The notes: generated by a model from the letters alone, not told the origin. Shown: positions 51,054 to 60,362, counted from the first letter of the stretch. The stretch: DNA of 64,000 nt from Fontibacterium sp038145245 (GCA_038145245.1 JAYQPI010000001.1:28137-92136); one strand, 5' to 3'. Program-made: numbers and translations.

Positions 51054-51326
51054 TTATTTTACTATTTTTCTTTCTAACTTAATTGAATATTGGATTAGTT
51101 TATTCCAGAAATTTTTTACTAATAAAAAATCAATTTTATTTTTCTTTGCTTCTGATTTAATTCTTTTCATAATCTGATTAATTCTTTTTCTATCAACAAT
51201 AGTTCTTTTATTTTTATATTTAGCAATCTTTAAAACTTGTTTTTTTCTTAATCCAAGGAGTTTAATAATTTGCTTATCAATAGTGTCGATAGCAGAGCGT
51301 ATTTTTAAAATTTTTTTTTGCGACAT
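51054..51326 (-). CDS. Chorismate mutase, type II (AroQ fold)
   Basis: A 90-residue stand-alone chorismate mutase domain read from the ATG at 51326; a TTG five codons upstream is the alternative. The three-helix AroQ pattern is clear: KIRSAIDTIDKQIIKLLGLR, KKQVLKIAKYKNKRTIVDRK with the active-site Arg and Lys, and NKLIQYSIKLERKI. It turns chorismate into prephenate for Phe and Tyr. It lies alone on the minus strand between rpmG and ctaA. Confidence 0.88.
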   Translation of the reverse strand: MSQKKILKIRSAIDTIDKQIIKLLGLRKKQVLKIAKYKNKRTIVDRKRINQIMKRIKSEAKKNKIDFLLVKNFWNKLIQYSIKLERKIVK

Positions 51327-51369
51327 TAAATCGTTTTTCAAATAAAAATAAGTTAATTATTAATTTATA

Positions 51370-52395
51370 ATGGGAAATTTAAATAATCTAAATAAAAAAG
51401 ATAATTACATTATTATTTGGTTGTATTTGTCTTTATTTTTAGTTTTTGCTCTAATCTTTATAGGTGGTCTTACTCGTTTAACGGAATCCGGTCTTTCAAT
51501 AACTAATTGGGAAATATTTAGTGGAATTTTGCCACCATTAACGGAAAATAAATGGAAAGATTATTTTGCTTTGTACAAACAAATTCCCCAATACAAGGAA
51601 ATTAATTTAGGCATGTCCTTGACTGATTTTAAATATATTTTTTGGTGGGAATATATTCATCGTCTATTGGCACGATTAGCTTCATTAGTATTTATTTTAC
51701 CGTTTATATATTTTCTTATTAAAAAATTTTTTAATTTAAAACAAACTATTCTTTACTCGTTTATTTCTTTTTTATTTCTTTTTCAGGGTTTTCTAGGTTG
51801 GTATATGGTTAAAAGTGGATTAATAAAAAATACAGATGTTAGCCATTTTAGATTATCATTACATTTATTAGGTGCTCAGATTATTTTATCACTAATATTC
51901 TTTTCAATTTTATTTAGAAATATTAAAAAAATTTACTTAAGTTTTTACTCTTATTTAATACTTTTATTTTTATTTATTATCTTTTTTCAGATCGTAATTG
52001 GAGCATTTGTATCAGGATTAGATGCTGCAAAAATATATCAAACTTGGCCTTTAATGAATGGACAGTTTGTGCCTGAAGACGTTTTTATTAATGAATTTTC
52101 AAATTTTAAAACTTACTCTAGTCCTTCGCATATACAATTTTTGCATAGGATAATTGCTTACTTTATTATATTTATCTTTAGTTTTATTTTTTATTTATTA
52201 CTTAAAAATAAAGTTGTTGATTTTAAATATTTACTCTTAGTTTTTCTTGTAATTATTTTTCAAATATTTCTTGGTGTGCTTGTTTTAATTAGTGGTTTTA
52301 AAATATATTTTGCTAGTCTTCATCAGATGGGATCTGTTTTTTTAGTTTTTTCGACGATTTATCTATTTTACCAAGTAGTAATATCTAAAAAATAA
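51370..52395 (+). CDS. ctaA: Heme A synthase (COX15/CtaA)
   Basis: A 341-residue membrane protein with eight predicted helices that oxidises heme O to heme A for cytochrome c oxidase. Heme-ligand His residues lie in WWEYIHRLLARLASLV, HFRLSLHLLGAQIIL, HIQFLHRIIAYF and SLHQMGSVFLVFS. GGLTRLTESGLSITNWEIFS and WPLMNGQFVPEDVF are the proteobacterial (type 2) signatures. It indicates an aa3-type terminal oxidase. Single gene, 43 nt after the divergent chorismate mutase start. Confidence 0.96.
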   Translation: MGNLNNLNKKDNYIIIWLYLSLFLVFALIFIGGLTRLTESGLSITNWEIFSGILPPLTENKWKDYFALYKQIPQYKEINLGMSLTDFKYIFWWEYIHRLLARLASLVFILPFIYFLIKKFFNLKQTILYSFISFLFLFQGFLGWYMVKSGLIKNTDVSHFRLSLHLLGAQIILSLIFFSILFRNIKKIYLSFYSYLILLFLFIIFFQIVIGAFVSGLDAAKIYQTWPLMNGQFVPEDVFINEFSNFKTYSSPSHIQFLHRIIAYFIIFIFSFIFYLLLKNKVVDFKYLLLVFLVIIFQIFLGVLVLISGFKIYFASLHQMGSVFLVFSTIYLFYQVVISKK

Positions 52396-52456
52396 TACAA
52401 TATACCTTAATCCATTTGACATAATTATAGCCAAAATATATTTATTCCGTTCCATT

Positions 52457-52912
52457 ATGACTGAATTTATTAAAAAGAAAGAAGTTAAAAAAAATTGGTA
52501 TAAGATTGATGCTACAAATTTAATTGTTGGCAGATTAGCTTCTGAGATATCTAAGATTTTGAGAGGAAAGAAAAAAACAAGTTATACTCCTAATATGGAT
52601 GATGGAGACTTTGTAATTGTGACGAATGCTAGTAAAATTAAATTTACAGGAAAAAAATCATCAAAGAAGATCTACTACAAACACACAGGTTATCCTGGAG
52701 GTATCAAAGAAACAACACCAGATAAGATTTTGCAAAAAGATCCTTCTAGAATTATTAAATTAGCAGTTAAAAGAATGTTACCAAAAGGTCCGCTTAGCAG
52801 AAAACAACTTGGAAATTTAAAAGTTTACAATGATGACAAGCATCCTCATCAAACTCAAAAAGCTATAGATTTTGATTTTAAATCTATCAATAAAAAAAAT
52901 TATTTAAATTAA
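52457..52912 (+). CDS. rplM: 50S ribosomal protein L13
   Basis: A 151-residue L13. Motifs: KKNWYKIDATNLIVGRLASE, LRGKKKTSYTPNMDDGDFVI, KKIYYKHTGYPGGIKETTPD and VKRMLPKGPLSRKQLGNLKV. L13 is an early-assembly protein of the large subunit. It starts after a 61-nt gap and is 4 nt upstream of rpsI in the conserved rplM-rpsI pair. Confidence 0.98.
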   Translation: MTEFIKKKEVKKNWYKIDATNLIVGRLASEISKILRGKKKTSYTPNMDDGDFVIVTNASKIKFTGKKSSKKIYYKHTGYPGGIKETTPDKILQKDPSRIIKLAVKRMLPKGPLSRKQLGNLKVYNDDKHPHQTQKAIDFDFKSINKKNYLN

Positions 52913-52916
52913 TTAC

Positions 52917-53327
52917 ATGGTTCAGAGTTTAGCAGTTTCAGATAATAGATTTTACGCAACTGGCAAAAGAAAAAGTTCCATTGCAAGAGTTTGGTTGAAA
53001 GCTGGTTCAGGAACCATTTTAGTAAATGGAAAAAAATATAATGAATATTTCAAGCGTCCAGTTCTACAACTTAGCATTGAGAAACCATTTAATATTATAA
53101 ACAAAAATAATGGTTATGATGTTAACTGCACGGTCAAAGGTGGTGGCTTAACCGGACAGGCGGGAGCTGTGTCTTTGGGGATATCTAAAGCGTTATTTGC
53201 TTTGGATGGTACGTTAAGAAAAACATTAAAAAAAGAAAAGTTATTAACAAGAGATTCTAGAAAAGTTGAAAGAAAAAAATACGGTCAGAGAAAAGCTAGA
53301 AGAAGATTTCAGTTCTCTAAACGATAA
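52917..53327 (+). CDS. rpsI: 30S ribosomal protein S9
   Basis: A 136-residue S9. It has RFYATGKRKSSIARVWLKAG, GTILVNGKKYNEYFKRPVLQ, VKGGGLTGQAGAVSLGISKA and the invariant C-terminal tail KKYGQRKARRRFQFSKR whose last residues touch the P-site tRNA. About ten N-terminal residues precede the conserved core, as in other alphaproteobacteria. Ends the rplM-rpsI unit; a candidate terminator follows. Confidence 0.98.
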   Translation: MVQSLAVSDNRFYATGKRKSSIARVWLKAGSGTILVNGKKYNEYFKRPVLQLSIEKPFNIINKNNGYDVNCTVKGGGLTGQAGAVSLGISKALFALDGTLRKTLKKEKLLTRDSRKVERKKYGQRKARRRFQFSKR

Positions 53328-53334
53328 TCTGCTT

Positions 53335-53350
53335 AGACTAATTTTAGTCT
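53335..53350 (+). terminator. Candidate terminator after rpsI
   Basis: Seven nt after the rpsI stop, AGACTAATTTTAGTCT forms a perfect stem (6 bp around a 4-nt loop). It is followed only by a weak T-rich tract, so efficiency is doubtful. The location at the end of a ribosomal-protein unit and 35 nt ahead of the argC start supports a role in termination. Confidence 0.4.
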
Positions 53351-53384
53351 TTAAGTCATTTACAACTTCTTATAAATACAGAGC

Positions 53385-54416
53385 ATGTCCAGCAAATATA
53401 ATGTTTTAATTAATGGAGCCTCAGGTTTTGTTGGCTTAGAGCTTATTAAAATATTAAGTAGTCATAAATTTATTAATCTTAAATATTTATGTTCCAGAGG
53501 ATCTATTGGAAAATCGATTAATTCTTTTTTAAAAAATAAGATTAAAAAAAAATTACCTTTAATTTCTGACATTAATAAAGCTGATCTTAATGATGTGGAC
53601 ATAATTTTTTCCGCACTTCCTCATGGAGAGGCGCAATTATTATCTAATAATATTTCACCTCATCATATTTTAATTGATTTATCAGCAGATTTTAGATTTT
53701 CAGACCCTAAAGTTTATGAAAAATGGTACGGCCTAAAACATTATGCGGCTGAAAAACAAAAATATTCTGTTTATGGACTTTCTGAATTTGCCAAAAATAA
53801 AATTGAAGAAAGTAATATAATTTCCTGTCCAGGATGTTATCCAACATCAGTTCAGCTTGCATTAGTCCCTTTATTACTAAATAAAATAATTAAAACTTCA
53901 AAAATTATTGTAGATTCTAAATCAGGCTATTCTGGAGCTGGAAAAAAAACTGCAGATAAAAAACTTTATCCTAATATTAACAAAAATATAGCAGTCTATG
54001 GTGTAGGTCACCACAGGCATATGCCAGAAATAGATAATGGTTTAAAATTTTTTGGAAAAGTTTCAGGTCAGTTAAAAATTGAATTTACTCCTCATTTAAT
54101 TCCAACTTTTAGAGGTATATTAACAACGATCTATGCTGATCTTAAAAAAAATATTAGTGTAAAGAAAGTTCATCAATATTTGAGTAAATTTTATAAAAAT
54201 AGTAATTTTGTGAAAGTTTTGCCGTATGGAAAGTTTGTGAATACAAATAATGTTAATAATACAAATCATTGCAACATTAATGTTTTTTCTGGAAGATATA
54301 AAAATCAATTAATTATTGTAAGCTCTATTGATAATTTAGTTAAGGGCGCTGCAGGGCAGGCAGTTCAGAATATGAATATAAGATTAGGTTTAAAAGAAAC
54401 TTTAGGATTAGAATAA
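53385..54416 (+). CDS. argC: N-acetyl-gamma-glutamyl-phosphate reductase
   Basis: A 343-residue ArgC of the arginine pathway. The NADP-binding start is VLINGASGFVGLELIKILSS; DIIFSALPHGEAQ and LIDLSADFRFSDPKVYEKWY follow; the catalytic Cys is in SCPGCYPTSVQLALVPLL; the His pair is in YGVGHHRHMPEID. Located after rpsI as in many alphaproteobacteria. The TAA stop shares one base with the hom ATG. Confidence 0.97.
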   Translation: MSSKYNVLINGASGFVGLELIKILSSHKFINLKYLCSRGSIGKSINSFLKNKIKKKLPLISDINKADLNDVDIIFSALPHGEAQLLSNNISPHHILIDLSADFRFSDPKVYEKWYGLKHYAAEKQKYSVYGLSEFAKNKIEESNIISCPGCYPTSVQLALVPLLLNKIIKTSKIIVDSKSGYSGAGKKTADKKLYPNINKNIAVYGVGHHRHMPEIDNGLKFFGKVSGQLKIEFTPHLIPTFRGILTTIYADLKKNISVKKVHQYLSKFYKNSNFVKVLPYGKFVNTNNVNNTNHCNINVFSGRYKNQLIIVSSIDNLVKGAAGQAVQNMNIRLGLKETLGLE

Positions 54417-55723
54417 TGAATTATAAACAGCATTATAATATTGCAATTGTTGGACTTGGGAATATTGGATCAGAAGTTTACAGACATTTAATTAAGAACA
54501 AACGTGCGATTGAAACTAATACAAATTCTACTTATCAAATAAAATATATTTCAGCTAAAGCAATTAATAAGAAAAGAGGATTTAGTATCCCAAAAGGAAT
54601 GTGGGTTAAGAATCCATTGTCTTTAGTTAATAAGGAAGATGTTGATATTATTATTGAATTAATTGGTGGAGCAGATGGAATTGCAAAAAAATTAGCATTT
54701 GCAGCATTACAAAATAACAAACATTTTATCACAGCAAATAAAGCTTTAATATTCAAACATGGAAATGAACTTGCAAAGATTGCAGAAAGGAATTCAGTAA
54801 ATTTATTATTTGAAGCATCTGTCGGTGGTGGAATACCTATTATTAAGTCTATAAAAGAAAGTTTAGTAGGTAATAAATTATTTCATATTTACGGAATATT
54901 AAATGGAACAACAAATTTTATTTTAACTGAAATCGAAAAAACAAAAAAAAGTTTCAAAGAAATTTTAACGAATGCCCAAAAACTTGGTTATGCGGAAGCA
55001 AATCCAAAATTTGATCTTAATGGTGATGATGTTAAGTCGAAAATATCAATATTAAGTGCGCTTTGTTTTAAAACTAAAATAATTAATAAGAGTTTTTTGA
55101 CTGAAGGAATTGAGCAAATTGATCTAGAGGATGTTGAGTATGCTCACAAGTTTAAATACAAAATTAAATTATTAGGTATTTCTGAAATTATTGATAATAA
55201 AATCAAACAACGAGTTCATCCTTGTTTAATTTCTAAAGATTCTGATCTTGCGAAAATAAATGGAGCCAATAATGCTATTATGGTCGAGGGAAATCCTGTT
55301 GGTAAAATAGTTTATCAAGGTCTCGGGGCTGGAAAAGGTCCAACTACTTCTTCTATTATTTCAGATTTAAATTCAATTCTTAAAGGAAATGTAACTTTAC
55401 CATTTGGTTTTAATTTCTCTGATGCAAAAGAATTTAAAATGTTTGATTTTGATAGTCATATTTGTAAATTTTATTTAAGAATTGTTGTTAAAGATAAACC
55501 AGGAGTTTTATCTAAAATTACATCAATTTTATCTAAATATAAGATTTCAATTCAAAGCATATTACAACAGCCTTTGAGTAATCCTAAATATGCTAACTTA
55601 GTCATTATTACGCACAACGCTATAGAGAAGAATATGAAATTAGCTTTAAATAAAATTTCTAAAGAAAAGTTTATTAGCAAAAAAATCACGATGATCAGAA
55701 TTAGAAATGAAAAGAAATTATGA
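54416..55723 (+). CDS. hom: Homoserine dehydrogenase
   Basis: A 435-residue enzyme of the threonine/methionine branch, reducing aspartate semialdehyde to homoserine. Parts: NAD(P) domain IAIVGLGNIGSEVYRHLIKN, ELIGGADG, TANKALIFKHGNELAK, catalytic domain with GILNGTTNFILTEIEK and KLGYAEANPKFDLNGDDVKS (Lys and Asp of the site), and a C-terminal ACT domain (VVKDKPGVLSKITSILSKYK) for allosteric control, usually by threonine. Overlaps argC by 1 nt and glpX by 4 nt. Confidence 0.97.
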   Translation: MNYKQHYNIAIVGLGNIGSEVYRHLIKNKRAIETNTNSTYQIKYISAKAINKKRGFSIPKGMWVKNPLSLVNKEDVDIIIELIGGADGIAKKLAFAALQNNKHFITANKALIFKHGNELAKIAERNSVNLLFEASVGGGIPIIKSIKESLVGNKLFHIYGILNGTTNFILTEIEKTKKSFKEILTNAQKLGYAEANPKFDLNGDDVKSKISILSALCFKTKIINKSFLTEGIEQIDLEDVEYAHKFKYKIKLLGISEIIDNKIKQRVHPCLISKDSDLAKINGANNAIMVEGNPVGKIVYQGLGAGKGPTTSSIISDLNSILKGNVTLPFGFNFSDAKEFKMFDFDSHICKFYLRIVVKDKPGVLSKITSILSKYKISIQSILQQPLSNPKYANLVIITHNAIEKNMKLALNKISKEKFISKKITMIRIRNEKKL

Positions 55724-56667
55724 TTATCAACGATGGTTTTGTAGATTTATTTGTAAAAACTACTAGCGAAGCCGCCTACGCATCATCATTGTTAAAAGGT
55801 AAAGGAGATAAAATTGCAGCTGACCAAGCGGCAGTTGATAAGATGAGATTTTTTCTTAATAACATTCCAATGAGAGGTAGAATTGTCATAGGCGAAGGAG
55901 AGATGGACGAAGCGCCGATGTTATATATCAATGAATTGGTAGGAACAGGAGTAGGTGAGGAATTAGATATAGCCGTTGATCCATTAGAGGGCACAAATTT
56001 AACTGCTAAAAATTTACCAAATGCAATGTCGGTTCTTGCTGTATCCAAAAAAGATAATTTATTGCATGCACCGGATACTTATATGGAAAAAATTGCTGTT
56101 GGAAAAAATATTAAAGAAGGTGTCATTGATCTTGATTTTGGAATAACTAAAAATCTTAAAAATCTAGCTGATTTTAAAAATACAACACCTGATAAGTTAA
56201 CCATTTGTCTTTTAGAAAGAGAAAGACATGATCATATAGTTAATGACGCCAAACAACTTGGAACTAAAATTAAGTTTATTTCAGATGGTGATGTTGCTGG
56301 TGCAATTTATGCAGGAATCGAAGATTTTAATGTTGATATTTATTTAGGCATTGGAGGAGCACCAGAAGGCGTTCTTGCTGCAGCGGCAATTAAATGCTTA
56401 GGAGGACAATTTCAGGCAAGATTAGTTTTAAGCAATCAACATGAAATTGATAAGGCTAAAAAATTAGGAATAAAAGATTTAAAAAAAAAATATAAAATTA
56501 ATGAAATTGTAAAAGATGATGTTTTATTCTGCGCAACAGGTGTCACAGGTGGTGATTTACTTCAAGGTATTAAGGTTTTAGATAATGGTTTTTATCAATC
56601 GGAAACATATGTTCTCCACCATGGATCTAATCTTAATAAAAAAATTATAAATAAATTTAAAATATGA
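55720..56667 (+). CDS. glpX: Fructose-1,6-bisphosphatase, class II
   Basis: A 315-residue GlpX-type phosphatase for gluconeogenesis. Motifs: IPMRGRIVIGEGEMDEAPML, IAVDPLEGTNLTAKNLPNAM (metal-binding Asp/Glu), SDGDVAGAIYAGIEDFNVDI, YLGIGGAPEGVLAAAAIKCL. The hom-glpX-recJ order is common in alphaproteobacteria. It has 4-nt overlaps with both neighbours, so translation is probably coupled along the run. Confidence 0.96.
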   Translation: MIINDGFVDLFVKTTSEAAYASSLLKGKGDKIAADQAAVDKMRFFLNNIPMRGRIVIGEGEMDEAPMLYINELVGTGVGEELDIAVDPLEGTNLTAKNLPNAMSVLAVSKKDNLLHAPDTYMEKIAVGKNIKEGVIDLDFGITKNLKNLADFKNTTPDKLTICLLERERHDHIVNDAKQLGTKIKFISDGDVAGAIYAGIEDFNVDIYLGIGGAPEGVLAAAAIKCLGGQFQARLVLSNQHEIDKAKKLGIKDLKKKYKINEIVKDDVLFCATGVTGGDLLQGIKVLDNGFYQSETYVLHHGSNLNKKIINKFKI

Positions 56668-58415
56668 AATACCAGTCGGTAACTGGTAAAGAATGGATTT
56701 TATCCAATTATAGTGAAAATTTAGCATTAGAAATTTCTCAAAAATTAGGAATTGATATTTTTTTATCAAAACTTTTATCGATCCGTAAAATTAGAACTGA
56801 AAATTGCCAGTCTTATTTAAATCCAAAGATAAAAGAATTTATGCCAAATCCAAGCATCCTAAAGGATATGGATCTTGGAATTGAAGTTTTGGTTAAAGCT
56901 ATTAAACAAAATAAGAGAATTTGCGTTTTAGGAGATTATGATGTCGATGGAGCATCTGCTACTGCGATTATTGTTAATTTTTTAAAAAATATATATTCAA
57001 ATTTTTTCATCTACATTCCAGATCGTCAAATTGATGGTTATGGACCATCCGTTAATTCTTTAAAAAATATTTTAGATAAAAAAGGAGAATTTTTAATAAC
57101 AGTTGATTGTGGAACGACATCATTTGAAGCTTTAGAGTATGCAAATCAAAATCATATAGAAGTTTTAGTTATTGATCATCATCAAGCAGAAATTAAACTT
57201 CCAAAATGTAAAGCTTTAATCAATCCAAACCAACTAGATGACAAATCTAACTTAGGTTACTTATGCGCAGCAGGAGTTTCTTTTTTATTTATTGTGGCTC
57301 TAAATCGTTCACTTAGAGAGAGTAATTTTTACAAAGATAAAAATATGAATGAACCCGATTTATATGATTATTTAGATCTAGTTGCTTTAGGAACAATTTG
57401 TGATGTTGTACCTTTAATAGATTTAAATCGCGCATTCGTTTATCAGGGGATTCAAATTCTTAAAAAGAGAAAAAATTTGGGAATTAAAACTCTGATCGAT
57501 GTTTCTGATATAAAAGAAGCTCCAAATACTTATCATATAGGATTTTTATTAGGTCCAAGAATTAATGCTGGAGGTAGAATAGGGCAGTCTGATCTTGGAG
57601 CAAATCTACTTACATCAGATGATCCAAAAAAAAGTTATGAAATAGCAACCACTTTAGATTCACTAAATAAAAAACGAAAAACAATTGAAGAAGATATTCT
57701 AAACGAAGCTTATTTATTAGCAGAAAAAGAGAACGCTAATGAAATTATTGTTGTAGCTAATAAGTTTTGGCATGAAGGTTTGATTGGTATTATTGCAAGT
57801 AGAATTAAAGAAAGATTTATTAAACCAACCATTGTCATTTCATCTAATAAGACTATCGCAAAAGGCTCTTGTCGATCAATTTTTGGCTTTGATATTGGTC
57901 TTGCTATTTTAGCAGCTAAACAAAATGGTATTGTTATAAAAGGTGGAGGCCATAAAATGGCCGCTGGTTTTAGTATAGAAGAAAATAAAATTAACGAACT
58001 AAAAAGTTTTTTAATATCTAAATATAAGTCAGCAAAACCAAATTTTATTCAAAATAATTTTATTGAGATTGATAGTATTCTATCAGCCAATGCTGTTAAT
58101 GAAAAAACTTATGAGGAAGTTAATAAATTAGGACCTTTTGGATCAGGAAATACTGAACCAAAATTTATTGTTGAAAATTTATCTTTAATAAAAATAAATT
58201 TTGAAAATGATTTTTTGCTAAAAGTTTTATTTAAAAATAGTAGCGGTATTTATTTGAATGGAATTTGTTTTAAAAACAATAAAGAAAAAGTAATTGATTA
58301 TCTTAAAAATTTTAAAAATCATAAATTTCATATAGCTGGTAGGCTGAGTTGTAATGATTGGAACAAACAAAGAGTTATTGAATTCATTATTGAAGATATT
58401 TCTTTAACCCATTAA
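56664..58415 (+). CDS. recJ: Single-stranded-DNA-specific exonuclease RecJ
   Basis: A 583-residue RecJ. The DHH-family motifs are VLGDYDVDGASATAIIVNFL (motif I), LITVDCGTTSFEAL (motif II), VLVIDHHQAEIKLP (motif III, the DHH), DLVALGTICDVVPL (motif IV), then the DHHA1 motif IKGGGHKMAAGFSI and a C-terminal OB fold (LGPFGSGNTEPKF). It degrades 5'-ended single strands in RecFOR repair and mismatch repair; recO is elsewhere in the window. Last gene of the argC-hom-glpX-recJ run. Confidence 0.97.
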   Translation: MKYQSVTGKEWILSNYSENLALEISQKLGIDIFLSKLLSIRKIRTENCQSYLNPKIKEFMPNPSILKDMDLGIEVLVKAIKQNKRICVLGDYDVDGASATAIIVNFLKNIYSNFFIYIPDRQIDGYGPSVNSLKNILDKKGEFLITVDCGTTSFEALEYANQNHIEVLVIDHHQAEIKLPKCKALINPNQLDDKSNLGYLCAAGVSFLFIVALNRSLRESNFYKDKNMNEPDLYDYLDLVALGTICDVVPLIDLNRAFVYQGIQILKKRKNLGIKTLIDVSDIKEAPNTYHIGFLLGPRINAGGRIGQSDLGANLLTSDDPKKSYEIATTLDSLNKKRKTIEEDILNEAYLLAEKENANEIIVVANKFWHEGLIGIIASRIKERFIKPTIVISSNKTIAKGSCRSIFGFDIGLAILAAKQNGIVIKGGGHKMAAGFSIEENKINELKSFLISKYKSAKPNFIQNNFIEIDSILSANAVNEKTYEEVNKLGPFGSGNTEPKFIVENLSLIKINFENDFLLKVLFKNSSGIYLNGICFKNNKEKVIDYLKNFKNHKFHIAGRLSCNDWNKQRVIEFIIEDISLTH

Positions 58416-58451
58416 CAAATAAAGAGATTAATATAGTTAATTATATAATTG

Positions 58452-58480
58452 TTGATTATTATAATTAAACAATCTAAATA
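58452..58480 (+). promoter_or_regulatory. Candidate promoter for tRNA-Glu
   Basis: TTGATT (58452-58457) and TAAATA (58475-58480) are separated by 17 nt, with the tRNA 5' end 14 nt further on. A perfect TATAAT also lies at 58460-58465 and another at 58444-58449, so the exact promoter in this 78-nt gap is ambiguous. The transcript would also carry the following FAH-family gene. Confidence 0.3.
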
Positions 58481-58493
58481 ACTTTACTTTCAA

Positions 58494-58568
58494 GGTCCCT
58501 TCGTCTATCGGTTAGGACACGTGGTTTTCATCCATGAAAGAGGGGTTCGATTCCCCTAGGGACCGCCA
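58494..58568 (+). tRNA. tRNA-Glu (TTC)
   Basis: Acceptor strands GGTCCCT and AGGGACC pair fully, discriminator G, encoded CCA. T arm GGGG-TTCGATT-CCCC. The anticodon stem CGTGG/CCATG closes the loop TTTTCAT, giving anticodon TTC for GAA/GAG. The next coding sequence starts 8 nt after the CCA. In this organism the C4 heme route means the tRNA is not needed for tetrapyrrole synthesis. Confidence 0.97.
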
Positions 58569-58576
58569 CTAAAATT

Positions 58577-59410
58577 ATGAAATTTTTAAGAGTTGGAAAT
58601 ATAGGATCTGAAAAGCCGGCAATACTGCATAATAATGTAATAAGAGATTTATCTTCGGTTATTAAAGATATTGATCAAACAACAATAGGTGATCATCTAA
58701 TTAATGCAGTAAAAAAAATTGATATTTCTAAACTTCCTCAACTCGACAGTAATTTAAGGATAGGGGCTTGTGTTTCTAATCCATCAAAATTTTTAGGAAT
58801 AGGATTAAATTTTCTAGATCATGCATTAGAACAAAATTTAGAACCACCAAAAGAGCCAATTATTTTTTCAAAAGCGACTACGTGCGTTAGTGGACCGAAT
58901 GACGATGTCATTATTCCTAAAAACTCAAAAAAAACTGATTGGGAAGTAGAAATAGCTTTTGTGATAGGTAAAAAAGGAAAAAATATTTCATTAGCGGAAG
59001 CTGAAAGTTATATTTTTGGCTATTGTTTAGTTTGTGATTTTAGCGAGAGAGAATGGCAAAAAAATCGTAGTGGTCAGTGGATTAAAGGTAAGTCATCGGA
59101 CACTTTTGGTCCTATAGGTCCTTACATTGTTACCAAAGATGAGATTAAAGATTTATACAATTTAAATATGAGCCTAGATGTAAATGGCAAAAGAATGCAA
59201 ACAGGAAATACTTCAAAAATGATTCATAAAATGAATTTTTTAACATCCTATGCAAGTGAGTTTATGACCTTGATGCCAGGAGATATTATTACAACAGGAA
59301 CACCGCCAGGGGTTGGCGATAGTATGAAACCAGCTACTTATTTAAAACCAGGGGATGTTGTAACTCTTACGATTGACCAATTAGGCAGTCAAAAACATTC
59401 CGTTAAATAA
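58577..59410 (+). CDS. Fumarylacetoacetate hydrolase family protein
   Basis: A 277-residue FAH-family enzyme. The metal site is in KKTDWEVEIAFVIGKKGKN (Glu residues) and the downstream Asp in KGKSSDTFGPIGPYIV; GIGLNFLDHALEQN and IITTGTPPGVGDSMKPATYL are typical of the group that includes 2,4-diketo-3-deoxyfuconate hydrolases and ureidoglycolate lyase-like proteins. The substrate is not deducible. The ATG is 8 nt after tRNA-Glu, and one nt separates its stop from the convergent gpx stop. Confidence 0.9.
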   Translation: MKFLRVGNIGSEKPAILHNNVIRDLSSVIKDIDQTTIGDHLINAVKKIDISKLPQLDSNLRIGACVSNPSKFLGIGLNFLDHALEQNLEPPKEPIIFSKATTCVSGPNDDVIIPKNSKKTDWEVEIAFVIGKKGKNISLAEAESYIFGYCLVCDFSEREWQKNRSGQWIKGKSSDTFGPIGPYIVTKDEIKDLYNLNMSLDVNGKRMQTGNTSKMIHKMNFLTSYASEFMTLMPGDIITTGTPPGVGDSMKPATYLKPGDVVTLTIDQLGSQKHSVK

Positions 59411-59411
59411 A

Positions 59412-59966
59412 TTAATTACTAATTAACTCTTCAATTTTTTTAACAACTTTTTCACTTTGCGGATTTGTTGTGGAGATAAAAGTATCTTTAATTTTACCTT
59501 TTTTATCAATTAATATTTTATGAAAATTCCATTTTGGTTCAGCTGCGCTTCCATAACTTTCCCTAGCCCATAAATAAACAGGGTGAGCATTTTTGCCCTT
59601 AACCACTACTTTTTCCATGATTGGAAAATTTATATTAAAATTAGTCTCACAAAAATTCTTAATCTCAGCATTGGTACCAGGTTCTTGATTTCCAAAATCA
59701 TTGGAAGGTACTCCAATGATTACAAAATTTTTACTTTTATATTTGTCCCATAAAGTTTGTAGGTCAGCATATTGTTTAGTAAAACCGCATTGACTTGCAA
59801 CATTAACTAACAGAACAACTTTATTTTTATGTTGAGAAAGGAGGTGTTTCTTTCCATCCACATCATTAAAATAAAAATCGTATAATGTGCGATTATCACT
59901 TGCATTGATATTTTTTGTAAAAAAAATCATGGAGATAATAATTAAATAAAAAATATTTTTTTTCAT
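59412..59966 (-). CDS. gpx: Glutathione peroxidase family protein, exported
   Basis: A 184-residue Cys-type glutathione peroxidase. An N-terminal signal peptide (MKKNIFYLIIISMIFFTKNI, cut after INA) places it in the periplasm. The catalytic tetrad is visible: Cys in NVASQCGFTKQYADLQ, Gln in GVPSNDFGNQEPG, Trp and Asn in EPKWNFHKILI. Such bacterial enzymes often use thioredoxin-like donors rather than glutathione. It is 3 nt downstream of the Fe-S scaffold-like gene on the same strand. Confidence 0.93.
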   Translation of the reverse strand: MKKNIFYLIIISMIFFTKNINASDNRTLYDFYFNDVDGKKHLLSQHKNKVVLLVNVASQCGFTKQYADLQTLWDKYKSKNFVIIGVPSNDFGNQEPGTNAEIKNFCETNFNINFPIMEKVVVKGKNAHPVYLWARESYGSAAEPKWNFHKILIDKKGKIKDTFISTTNPQSEKVVKKIEELISN

Positions 59967-59969
59967 TAT

Positions 59970-60362
59970 TTATTTTAATTTCATTAAAGCATTAAAGGGC
60001 ACTAAGATACAGCCTTTTCTATTAAAATAATTGTTATTTAATAAAAATTTAAATTTTTTCCATTTTCCATTAAGTGACAATCTTTTTTTAAAGATGGAAT
60101 TGATAAATTCTTTAGTAAAAGTCATTGAATAATTTAAACTTTTATTTTTAATGCAATCAGAGAAAATGCTGCAAGAAGCCTGACAGATTAGACAAGATTC
60201 TGTTTTATAAGATATTTTTTTTATAATTTTATTATTAATTTTTAGATACATTGTCACTTTATCTCCACATGTTTGATTTTTATAAATACATTTATGTGTG
60301 AAATTTTTTAAAGTTCCGTAATTTTCTAAAGCGCCAACGTGTTTTAATAATAATCTATTCAT
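59970..60362 (-). CDS. SufU/NifU-N-like iron-sulfur scaffold protein
   Basis: A 130-residue protein related to the IscU/SufU scaffold fold. The three scaffold Cys positions are recognisable: NQTCGDKVTMYLKINN (Cys32), TESCLICQASCSIFSD (Cys57, with extra Cys60 and Cys64), and NRKGCILVPFNALMKL (Cys118). It resembles the short alphaproteobacterial proteins annotated as Fe-S cluster assembly scaffold (CGS.V...ACALGQAS pattern). No suf or isc genes are near; gpx follows 3 nt downstream. Sequence is quite divergent, so a true scaffold role is not certain. Confidence 0.75.
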   Translation of the reverse strand: MNRLLLKHVGALENYGTLKNFTHKCIYKNQTCGDKVTMYLKINNKIIKKISYKTESCLICQASCSIFSDCIKNKSLNYSMTFTKEFINSIFKKRLSLNGKWKKFKFLLNNNYFNRKGCILVPFNALMKLK

